A stretch of 7,341 nucleotides of DNA from CAYVOX01 sp964453035 (GTDB lineage Bacteria; Chloroflexota; Anaerolineae; Anaerolineales; Anaerolineaceae), in the NCBI GenBank assembly GCA_964453035.1, contig CAYVOX010000153.1, positions 1-7,341 on the forward strand, written 5' to 3'. A program made the position numbers and the translations under genes. How positions within the stretch are numbered: the stretch's first letter is position 1; each line of letters starts with the position of its first letter. Shown here in pieces: positions 1 through 6,300 of this stretch. Below the pieces are notes generated by a model. That model had not been told where the DNA came from. It was given only the letters and a program-made list of their open reading frames with translations, and ran no database searches.

Positions 1-23
1 CAATAAGAACCGGAGATGATTTC

Positions 24-165
24 TGGGGCTGTCCAAAAAGGAATATGTCACTCTGAGCGAAGCGACACCGCACCTGCGGTGGGTGCAGGTGAGAGTCTCT
101 CCATACCGTAGCGAGATGCTTCGCTACACTCAGCATGACAAAAATAGACTTTTAGGACAGCCCCA
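24..165. repeat. MITE-like inverted-repeat element (copy 1)
   Basis: The outer arms are TGGGGCTGTCCAAAAAG (24-40) and the inverse of 149-165, matching at 16 of 17 positions. Inside them lies a second imperfect inverted pair: 46-65 (TGTCACTCTGAGCGAAGCGA) against the inverse of 121-140 (TGTCATGCTGAGTGTAGCGA). The centre can form either of two mutually exclusive hairpins, 66-71/76-81 (CACCGC/GCGGTG) or 71-77/85-91 (CACCTGC/GCAGGTG). There is no room for a protein. The outer arms resemble insertion-sequence terminal repeats, so a non-autonomous transposable element is the best guess. I see no target-site duplication in the flanks (TTTC left, GGGT right). The core 46-140 is related to the sequence at 2089-2177. 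Positions 1-23 hold nothing I recognise. Confidence 0.7.
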
Positions 166-179
166 GGGTTAAAAAGCCC

Positions 180-208
180 TTGCTTTAAACCCCTTCTCTT
201 GCTACAAT
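180..208 (+). promoter_or_regulatory. Sigma70-like promoter of the small membrane protein gene
   Basis: A -35-like TTGCTT (180-185) and a -10 TACAAT (203-208, 5 of 6 to consensus) are separated by exactly 17 nt. The predicted start of transcription is about 215, giving a leader of some 28 nt that includes the ribosome binding site. It lies 14 bp after the end of the inverted-repeat element, so the promoter is outside that element. Confidence 0.55.
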
Positions 209-227
209 GGAATAGACCAAATTTTCC

Positions 228-232
228 AGGAG
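228..232 (+). promoter_or_regulatory. Ribosome binding site for the 243 start
   Basis: AGGAG lies 10 nt upstream of the ATG at 243 and supports that start codon. Confidence 0.6.
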
Positions 233-242
233 CAAATTTTCT

Positions 243-494
243 ATGGACGCGCCTGAGATCCTCCGCGTGATGCTGATGGTGGGCACGGCAGTCATGCTGC
301 TGCTGGCTTTGTTGTTCCTCAGGGGGCGCCGGCTTGCCTGGTGGCAGTTTTGCGCCTGGGGCCTGCTGGCGTTGTGCCTGCCGTTGATTGGTCCCTTTTT
401 GGTGATTGTGCTGCGCCCCACGGGGCACCCGGCACAGCGGCGGGCGGCAGCGCTGCGGCGCGCGCATCCGCGCGGACTGGGGCGGGTGATTTAG
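243..494 (+). CDS. Small two-helix membrane protein, PLDc_N-like
   Basis: An 83-residue protein that begins with ATG after an AGGAG site and a recognisable promoter. Two hydrophobic segments are visible, about residues 7-26 and 33-57, joined by a short RGRRLAWW loop. An arginine-rich tail (about 58-83) follows, which by the positive-inside rule should be cytosolic, as should the loop or the N-terminus. The second helix, with its W...LPLIGPFLVIVLRP pattern, resembles the short membrane domain called PLDc_N (phospholipase D/nuclease N-terminal). That domain also occurs alone as a small protein of unknown role. No catalytic residues are visible. The gene stands alone, converging on the aminotransferase gene with a hairpin terminator between them. 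It is likely real, given the promoter, ribosome binding site and hydrophobic pattern. Its function is unknown. Confidence 0.7.
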   Translation: MDAPEILRVMLMVGTAVMLLLALLFLRGRRLAWWQFCAWGLLALCLPLIGPFLVIVLRPTGHPAQRRAAALRRAHPRGLGRVI

Positions 495-526
495 GGAAGT
501 TTACTTGTGTTTTGAATTAGTCAACA

Positions 527-560
527 AAACCCCAAAGGCCTTTTAAAACCTTTGGGGTTT
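527..560 (-). terminator. Hairpin terminator between convergent genes
   Basis: A perfect 12-bp stem, AAACCCCAAAGG (527-538) and CCTTTGGGGTTT (549-560), closes a 10-nt loop. Read on the minus strand the stem is followed by TTTTG, giving a short U tract. On the plus strand the Us are only those within the stem. It sits between the 243-494 gene and the aminotransferase and can serve both directions, more convincingly the minus strand. Confidence 0.7.
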
Positions 561-636
561 GAAGTGACAAACAAGCCAGCTTGCAACACCCACAGACGCC
601 CAGATCCTGCAGCATGTCGACCTGAACAAGGAATGC
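561..636. other. Unassigned segment between terminator and gap
   Basis: These 76 bp lie between the hairpin and the N run. The aminotransferase frame stays open through them, but the residues it would add are not like the end of that family, which normally stops about where the gap begins. No other coding or RNA feature is recognisable. If the gap is larger than 10 nt, this segment could belong to another gene. Confidence 0.4.
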
Positions 637-646
637 NNNNNNNNNN
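637..646. other. Assembly gap (10 N)
   Basis: Ten undetermined bases directly follow, in the minus-strand reading direction, the last readable codon of the aminotransferase (AAG, Lys354). The true gap size is unknown. The stop codon of that gene is presumably in or just beyond it. Confidence 0.95.
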
Positions 647-1708
647 CTTCATGAACTCTTCAAGCGCGGCAATCAGGGTCTCGACGTTGGCGGGCTGGAT
701 TTCGCCCATGTGGGCGATGCGGTAGGTTTTATCCTTCCAGGCGCCGTAGCCGTTGGCGATACGCATGCCGCGCTGGGTGAGGAACTTGTTGAGCGCGGAG
801 ATATCCCAACCTTTGCTGTTCTGGATAGTGGAGACCGTCTTGGAGCGGTAAGCCTCGGCGGACATGGGGTTCATGCCGTTGGCGATGGCCCAGGACTGCA
901 TGCGCCTGGCCATGGCGGCGTGGCGCGCAAAGCGGTTCTCCAGGCCTTCGGTCAGGATGCGGTCCATCTGCAGATCGAGGGCGTAGATGAGGGGCATGAC
1001 GGGCGTCATGGGGGTGGAATCCTTGACGCGGTGTTTTTCCATGCGCAGCAGGTCAAAATACCAGCCACGGTTTTCAACGCTCTCGGCGCGTTTCATGGCC
1101 CGGTCGTTGGCGGCTGCCAGCGAGAGACCGGGGGGCAGCGCCAGGCATTTTTGCGAGGAGGTGAGCAGGAAATCCACGCCCCAGGCATCCATTTCAATTT
1201 TATCGCCGCCGAGCGAGGATACCGCATCCACCAGGATGAGGGTATCAGGGCTGACCGCTTTGACGACCGCGCACAAATCCTTGAGGGGGCTGACGGTGCC
1301 GGTGGAGGTTTCGTTGTGGACAATGGTGACCGCTTCGTAGAATTTAGTTTTGAGCGCGGCAGCCAGGGCTTCGGGCGTGATGGGTTCGCCCCATGGGGCT
1401 TCCAGACGGTCAACTTCTTTGCCGTTGGTTTTGGCCACTTCAAACCAGCGTTCGGCAAAGGCGCCGTTGACGCAGGAAAGCACCGTCTTGTTCACGAAAT
1501 TGCGAATACCGGCTTCTTGCATGCCGGAGCCGGAGTGGGTTCCCAGGAACACGCGGTACTGGGTGAAGAACAGGGATTTAGCCTTTTCGGATGCTCGCTG
1601 GAAGATGGCCTCAAAATCCTTGGAACGGTGAGGCATCATCGGTTTGGCCTGGGCTGCAAGCACTTCGGGGGCTACATCAACCGGGCCTGGAACGAACATG
1701 GGTGCCAT
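647..1708 (-). CDS. Class V aminotransferase, alanine-glyoxylate/serine-pyruvate type (3' end in gap)
   Basis: A PLP-dependent fold-type I enzyme expected to move an amino group from alanine or serine to a 2-oxo acid such as glyoxylate or pyruvate in the cytosol. The readable part is 354 residues. It opens with FVPGPVDVAPEVL (5-17). Cofactor-binding positions follow in family order: THSGSGMQEAG (57-67), HNETSTG (131-137), the PLP-ring aspartate D161 in VDAVSSLGG, and the Schiff-base lysine K187 in SSQKCLALPPG. R330 in YRIAHMG is the likely substrate-carboxylate arginine. An AAGGAG site 6 nt upstream supports the ATG at 1708. Family members are usually about 355-385 residues, so the protein is nearly complete, but the N gap hides the stop. 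The frame stays open to 521, probably by chance. It lies 61 nt after the small membrane protein gene and is probably co-transcribed with it. The exact substrates cannot be read from the sequence. Some close relatives are annotated as soluble hydrogenase subunit or phosphoserine-type aminotransferase. Confidence 0.93.
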
Positions 1709-1714
1709 AGACGT

Positions 1715-1720
1715 CTCCTT
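1715..1720 (-). promoter_or_regulatory. Ribosome binding site of the aminotransferase
   Basis: AAGGAG on the minus strand, 6 nt before the ATG at 1708. It fixes the start of the aminotransferase. Confidence 0.8.
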
Positions 1721-1740
1721 TTAAAAAGTATGTTGGATGT

Positions 1741-1760
1741 GGGATCATTCAGAATGACCC
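1741..1760 (-). repeat. Intergenic hairpin between two minus-strand genes
   Basis: GGGATCATTCAGAATGACCC folds as GGG-TCATTC against GAATGA-CCC with one bulged A and almost no loop. It has no U tract, so it is not a convincing terminator. The two genes may therefore share a transcript in which it acts as a processing or stability hairpin. It also resembles the CATTC/GAATG ends of dispersed intergenic repeats. Confidence 0.4.
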
Positions 1761-1769
1761 CCCTGCGGG

Positions 1770-1985
1770 TTATCGCAGAAAGAATGACAACACGACCAAA
1801 ATACTGATGAAGGTTACAGCCAGGATGCCAATTTGCTTGAGGTCCTTCTTAACCGCGGTGTAATCCGGGTTGAACTCAGCGCTCAGGCTGCGGGTGCCGG
1901 AGGGCTTGAAGGTGGAAACGGAATTGACTGCCGCGGAATCGGTGCGGGCGCTGCTGCTAACACTGCGTTTTTGTTTCTTTGCCAT
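1770..1985 (-). CDS. Small single-helix membrane protein of unknown function
   Basis: A 71-residue protein from the ATG at 1985. The frame could be extended five codons to a TTG at 2000, but GAGGAG at 1993-1998 would then lie inside the gene. That site is 7 nt before the 1985 ATG, which decides the start. The first 35 or so residues are polar, basic and Ser/Ala-rich (MAKKQKRSVSSSARTDS...) and look disordered. A conserved-looking FNPDYTAVKKDLKQIG block comes next. One hydrophobic helix (ILAVTFISILVVLSFFL) and a final Arg close the protein. I associate this layout with short hypothetical proteins of Chloroflexota, but no function is known to me. It precedes the aminotransferase by 61 nt on the same strand and probably shares its transcript. 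The strong ribosome binding site and the helix make it a real gene. Confidence 0.75.
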   Translation of the reverse strand: MAKKQKRSVSSSARTDSAAVNSVSTFKPSGTRSLSAEFNPDYTAVKKDLKQIGILAVTFISILVVLSFFLR

Positions 1986-1992
1986 GCTACTG

Positions 1993-1998
1993 CTCCTC
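1993..1998 (-). promoter_or_regulatory. Ribosome binding site deciding the 1985 start
   Basis: GAGGAG on the minus strand, 7 nt upstream of the ATG at 1985. It rules out the upstream TTG at 2000. Confidence 0.75.
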
Positions 1999-2088
1999 AA
2001 CTTGAAATCGATTTTTGATGCGGGATTTTGAAGGCCCGCTTAATACTTGTTCTGGTGTTAATTTGTGATAATGAAAACCTTGTTAATT

Positions 2089-2177
2089 TGTTATGTTGAG
2101 CCGCCATCAGGCGGCGAAACATCTCGTTTTGGACCGGTGATGAGACTCTTCGGTCGCTGCGCTCCCTCAGAGTGACA
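2089..2177. repeat. Dispersed intergenic repeat (copy 2, opposite orientation)
   Basis: This AT/GC-mixed intergenic block matches the inverse of 46-140. GCGAAACATCTCG (2114-2126) matches the inverse of 112-124 at 12 of 13 positions. GAGACTCT (2142-2149) matches the inverse of 92-99. TCGCTGCGCTCCCTCAGAGTGACA without CCCT (2154-2177) matches the inverse of 46-65 with one further mismatch. It also contains its own hairpin at 2093-2122: ATGTT, a tandem GA mismatch, GCCGCC, loop ATCA, GGCGGC, GA, AACAT. The outer GGGGCTGTCC arms of copy 1 are absent. The rest of the intergenic stretch 1999-2210 shows only a weak TATTAA -10-like box on the minus strand (2040-2045). Confidence 0.65.
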
Positions 2178-2210
2178 AGATTCCTGTTAAGGCGGACGAT
2201 CACTAACTTG

Positions 2211-2226
2211 CCCCTGTCCTCAGGGG
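2211..2226 (-). terminator. Small hairpin over the sortase stop codon
   Basis: CCCCTG (2211-2216) and CAGGGG (2221-2226) pair around a 4-nt loop that includes part of the TGA stop. There is no U tract after it on the minus strand, so it is a weak terminator or mRNA 3' end at best. Confidence 0.3.
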
Positions 2227-3161
2227 CTATCCTGCAGGGCGGCGGTGACCACGATACGCTTGTTATCCACGCGGTAGGGATAACAGGAGATGAGGGTCAC
2301 CACGGCGTCGCTGGTGGGCGCCATCACCTCAACCTGGGTGGGTTCCACAATTTGAGTTTGCTTCACCCGGTAGGTGTAGGTGCGCTGGTTGGTAAAGACG
2401 ACAACGTCGTCGCCCGGTTTGAGCTGGTCAAGGTCGCGAAAGATTTGACCGAAGACATCGTTATGCGCGGAGAGCACGATGTTGCCCTTTTGGCCGGGGT
2501 TGGGCGTGCCGATGTGCTGGCCGATGCCCTTTTTAAGCTGTTCCCAGCCGTCGCCCTGCACCACGGGGTGATCCACCTTGATGGCGGGGATCTGCAGGCG
2601 CACGGCTTGCTGGGGGCTGGCGGTTGGGACCGGCAGGCTGGCCATGCTCTGCACCAGGGGGCGCAGGTGTTCGGGAATTTCGGCGGTGTTGGGCTGAACG
2701 CCCCCGGCTGCATCGGGCGGGGTGTGGCCTGAGGGCAGCACCACCGCGCGGATGAGTGCCGTGGGGGTGAGGGTGGGCAGCACCAGGGCGTTTGCCACCT
2801 CTTTATTTAGATTGTTAAGGATGTTCACCCCGGTAAAGGCAATCCAGATTAATCCAACCACGGCGGCCAGTTCAACCAGCAGCAGCAGCCGGTCTATCCA
2901 GGTGCGGCGGCGAGGCGGGGTGACGACTGAAACGCTTTCCTCAACCGGCTGCACGTCGGTGCGCAGCGCCTCCAGCGGGGGGGTGGTGGGCTGCGGCGCC
3001 ACGAGGATCACGCGCCCGGTGCGGCGGAATTGCTCAAGGCGCTTTTGCCGTTCGGCGCGCCGTTTTTCAACCAGTAACTGGCGCAACTCGTCTATGGTTA
3101 AGTCATCCAGCGAGCGTGTACGCGGCAAAATAAACCTCATCGAATGGCGATGATCACTCAC
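2220..3161 (-). CDS. Membrane-anchored sortase (transpeptidase)
   Basis: A 313-residue sortase, a cysteine transpeptidase that cuts exported proteins at a short sorting motif and joins them to the cell surface. In order it shows: a charged, helix-forming cytosolic region with LTIDELRQLLVEKRRAERQ at about 21-39; a proline-rich linker (55-85); one membrane helix (about 91-111); and an extracellular Pro/Thr-rich linker. The catalytic barrel runs from about 186 to 309, with His233 in LSAHNDVFG, Cys293 in TLISCYPY and Arg302 in NKRIVV, so the triad is complete. The TLxxCYP pattern suggests a class D/E-like enzyme, but the class is uncertain. The GTG at 3161 lies 5 nt after a perfect TATAAT and has no ribosome binding site, so it may be a leaderless start. 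An in-frame TAA at 3168-3170 blocks any earlier start. ATG at 3140 (residue 8) is the alternative and gives a more usual N-terminus. It is transcribed divergently from the large secreted protein, its most obvious candidate partner. Confidence 0.92.
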   Translation of the reverse strand: MSDHRHSMRFILPRTRSLDDLTIDELRQLLVEKRRAERQKRLEQFRRTGRVILVAPQPTTPPLEALRTDVQPVEESVSVVTPPRRRTWIDRLLLLVELAAVVGLIWIAFTGVNILNNLNKEVANALVLPTLTPTALIRAVVLPSGHTPPDAAGGVQPNTAEIPEHLRPLVQSMASLPVPTASPQQAVRLQIPAIKVDHPVVQGDGWEQLKKGIGQHIGTPNPGQKGNIVLSAHNDVFGQIFRDLDQLKPGDDVVVFTNQRTYTYRVKQTQIVEPTQVEVMAPTSDAVVTLISCYPYRVDNKRIVVTAALQDSP

Positions 3162-3166
3162 CCTGG

Positions 3167-3172
3167 ATTATA
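3167..3172 (-). promoter_or_regulatory. -10 box immediately upstream of the sortase start
   Basis: A perfect TATAAT on the minus strand, ending 5 nt before the GTG at 3161. Transcription should begin at about that GTG, giving a leaderless mRNA. The best -35 match is weak: AGGACA (3192-3197) at a 19-nt spacing. Confidence 0.5.
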
Positions 3173-3270
3173 CCCCATAATCCAGCGAGTCTGTCCTCCT
3201 TAATGTTGAAGGGCAGGCGCGATGGCGGTGTTTTTGATGGGCTTTTGATTTTCAGGCATAATCCTTGCAC

Positions 3271-3299
3271 CTATTATTTAACTATTCCAACCTTACCAA
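3271..3299 (-). promoter_or_regulatory. Possible second sortase promoter
   Basis: TTGGTA (3294-3299) and TAATAG (3271-3276) on the minus strand are 17 nt apart. The predicted start is near 3264, just upstream of a 19-codon open frame (3200-3259, minus). The -10 matches consensus at only 3 of 6 positions, so support is weak. Confidence 0.25.
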
Positions 3300-3327
3300 A
3301 GTGTAAGCGCGGCGTAGGTTAGCTCTC

Positions 3328-3356
3328 TTGAGTCCCTCTGCGCAACAGGATATGAT
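3328..3356 (+). promoter_or_regulatory. Promoter of the large surface protein
   Basis: TTGAGT (3328-3333, 4 of 6) and TATGAT (3351-3356, 5 of 6) are exactly 17 nt apart. The -10 ends 6 nt before the ATG at 3363, so transcription should start at or next to the start codon. The only Shine-Dalgarno-like sequence, AGGA at 3347-3350, lies upstream of the -10 and would not be in this transcript. Confidence 0.6.
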
Positions 3357-3362
3357 TTAACT

Positions 3363-6300
3363 ATGAAAAAGACGATACTTTTCCGCGCTGTGATTGTGGT
3401 TGTGCTGCTCTTACTGGTGGTCAGCCTGGTGGTGATGGCTGCGCCAACCCCGCCCCCGGCGCTGCATGCGGCGGATGACCGCGCCATCCAGCAGGCGCTG
3501 AACCAGACTGCGGCCAAGAGCAGCAAAGATGTGCCTGCTCTCATCATTAATGATGTGCAAATTGATCTTATCCGTTATGCGGCGGATGGGAAAACCGCGC
3601 TGGTGTGGCTGGCGATGGTTGACCGCCAGACGCGCAAAGTGCTGGCGAGTGAACCGGCGCTGGCGGTGGCTAACAAAACGGCCAAGGGCTGGCAAATTGC
3701 CCTGCCGGGCAGCCGGGAGTGGGGAACAGCGGTCAAAGCTTTGCCTGCCGGGCTGCTCAACAAGGCGGAGCAGGACCGTTACCTGCCCAAAAGCGTGAAC
3801 GATGTGGTGGCCCTGGACGAGCAGGTTTTTACGGGCTACTACCTGCCGTGGGAGGGCGGGCGCACCGTGTGGCTGACGGGCAGCGTGGCGCACTTCACCA
3901 CTTATATGTCCTGTTCGATTGAAACCTGCCGTTACGCTTTTGACTTTTCGGACGGCACCATGTTTGCCTTGCTGGCTTCAAAGGGGGGCACCGTGCTGGG
4001 CTGGAAGGATACCTGCGCCAATGGCGACCCCTATTGCCTGAACTACCTTGCAATTGAAGATACCGCCACCAGCCCGGTGACCACGCAGCTTTACCTGCAC
4101 CTGGCGTATAACAGCATCCCGGCAGCCATCAAAAAGGTGGGCGCGCCGGTGGCGCAGGGCAGTTTTATCGGCAACACGGATGATACCGGCCTGAGCACCG
4201 GGCACCACCTGCACTTTATGGTGGTTGCCAACCGCTGGTATGTCACCAGCAGCGATTACGGCGCGTTCTGGTGGGGCAATTCGGTGGATATCGTCTTCCG
4301 GGATGTGGATATCAACGGGGGACGCCCGCGCCTGTGTTCGGAGGTGTATTACACGCCGGAATACGGCACGGAATGCCACCCCAAAGATGTGAGCATTGGA
4401 CAGTATTTCGATAACTGGTTTATTTCTGGCAACCGCGGCACCACGCCGCCCACCGGCACGCTGCAGGCGCCGGCCTCAGGCACGGAAGTGACCGGGGCTA
4501 CCATGACAGTCAGCGGGACGGGGATTGACAACACCGGTGTGGCCAAGCTGCAGGTGGCGGTCAATTATGACGGCACCTGGAAGGCGGTTGGTCCGCAATA
4601 CACCACCAATCCGTTCACCGCCACGCTAGACCTGTGCGCCGCGGGTATTCCCAACGGACCGGTGACGGTTGGGTTGTACGTGTGGGATACGGAAGGTAAC
4701 CGCTCGATCACGGTGCAGGACCCCCGACCCATCCTGAAGAGCTACACCTGCCCGGTTGCCGCGCAGGCTACCTGCTCTCCCACCGAGAACCAGGTGGCGT
4801 TATACACCGAGACGGATTTCAGAGGCGCGTGCCAGGTGTTTAATGTAGGTAATTACGCCGAAACCGCGCTGGGCGCCGTGGGGAGCAACAAGGCCGCATC
4901 AGTGCAGGTGGGAGCCAACGTGATGGCGACCCTGTTTGACGGCAATTACGCCAGCAGCGTGTTCAACGGACGGGGGGAGGCTTTCCTTGATTCGGATGCG
5001 TCGCTCTCGGATAATCGCATTGGGATGGGTAAAACCAGTTCGCTGCAGGTGAAGGCCAAGGCGGCACCCTCCGCGCCGTACCTGTGGCCGCCGTATAACA
5101 AAATTGATGCCACCACCGGTCTGCCGGTGGCGTTGAACAGCAACGACAGCGTGATGCTGGTGTGGAAGGGGCAAAACAAAACCTGGGTGGGGGATGAGGG
5201 CGGAACCGAGTACAGCGCGGAACTGACCCTGCCCGGCGGAACGAAACGCACGCTGCCCTGGCAGACGGCCAATTCCTGGTCGGTGGGCAGCCTGGCGGGC
5301 GGCACCTACACCTGGACGGTAACGGCGCGCAACAGCCTGGGCAGCGCCACATCTGCCCCGGCGACCTTTACCATCACACCGGTTGCGCCGCTGAGCGGCA
5401 CGCTGCGCACGCTGCCTTACAGTGATAACATGGAGGCCACCGCCGACGGTTGGATTGGCGCGGCGTTGTGGAAGCTGGCTTCCGCGCCGGTAGGCACGCT
5501 GGAAAATAAGGCCTGGGTGTTTAACGATACCACTGACTACGAGGATTCAAAATACGTGGGCGGGGTGCTCATCTCGCCGCCGCTGGCCATCCCGGCGGGC
5601 GGGGCGTGGCTGAGATTCACTTACCTTAATGAAACCGAAGGCTCCGGGCCGTACTGGGATCAGCGGCGGGTGCAGGTGGCTGAGGAAGGCGGGTTGTTCA
5701 CGGATATTTATCAGTTGACAGATGACGCCCAGGGTGAATGGAAAAAGAGCCCGGCCATCAGCCTGGCGGCTTATGCGGGCAAGAATATCCGCATTCGCTT
5801 CTACTTCCATGTGATTGACCGCTTCTACAACACCTTCCCGGGCTGGCGGGTGGATGAGGTGAGCGTGAACACCACCCCGCCGGATCTCTCGTGCGCGGAG
5901 GCTGTGGCAGATAATACGCCCTCCACGGCGGGGACGCTGACGGTGGGCAGCACGGTGAATGCCGTCATTTGCCCGGCGGGGGATGTGGATGTGTATGCCT
6001 TCAACGGCACCGCCGGACAGCAGATGTGGATCGAGACCGTCGCGCAGAGGACGGGCTCAAGCCTGGACAGCTACATCTACCTGATTGACCCGGACGGCAA
6101 GTCGGTGCTGGCGGAGGTGGATGATATTGAGTTGGGCGTCCAGCGCGATTCGCAACTGAGCTACACCCTCAAGCGCAGCGGAAAATACTACGTCAAGGTG
6201 CGCGATTACAACCACCCGGGCGCGGGCGGACCGGCTTACACCTACGCGCTTTCGGTCAAGGCGGATAACGCTCCGCCGAGCGTCAGCTTTATTTATCCGG

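Larger units (their letters stand above)
3162..3362. promoter_or_regulatory. Divergent promoter region, sortase and surface protein
   Basis: A 201-bp non-coding stretch that carries start signals for both flanking genes. It contains the two promoters listed separately, a possible second minus-strand promoter (3271-3299), an orphan AAGGAGG on the minus strand (3195-3201) and a 10-bp direct repeat, ATTTAACTAT, at 3276-3285 and 3355-3364. The second copy of that repeat overlaps the start of the large gene. The shared region suggests joint regulation. No operator could be assigned. Confidence 0.6.

Noticed and set aside
48..467. Minus-strand open frame of 139 codons over the repeat element and the 243-494 gene.
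   Set aside because: It crosses the inverted-repeat element, the promoter and the ribosome binding site of the plus-strand gene, and its composition is low-complexity.
590..636. Possible vector polylinker, because CTGCAG and GTCGAC occur close together beside the N gap.
   Set aside because: Only two sites are present and the intervening sequence does not match a cloning linker that I recognise. Ordinary genomic sequence explains it.
1741..1790. A third copy of the dispersed repeat.
   Set aside because: Only short CATTC/GAATGAC pieces match, and the right half is the coding end of the small membrane protein (SFFLR), so the resemblance can be chance.
710..1807. Long plus-strand open frame of 365 codons opposite the aminotransferase and the end of the small membrane protein gene.
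   Set aside because: It is antisense to a well-supported enzyme, runs across two genes, has composition typical of high-GC shadow frames and no recognisable domain.
2172..2732. Plus-strand open frame of 186 codons opposite the sortase catalytic domain.
   Set aside because: The opposite strand encodes the conserved sortase active site, and this frame has no family resemblance.
3158..3178. Six-codon leader frame (MGYNPG) overlapping the sortase GTG.
   Set aside because: The AAGGAGG is 16 nt away, too far for efficient initiation, and the frame includes the -10 box, so it is probably not transcribed as part of a message starting there.
4956..5100. CRISPR array or tandem DNA repeats within the large gene.
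   Set aside because: Similarity within the protein is at the domain level only. I see no exact repeats at regular spacing anywhere in the window.
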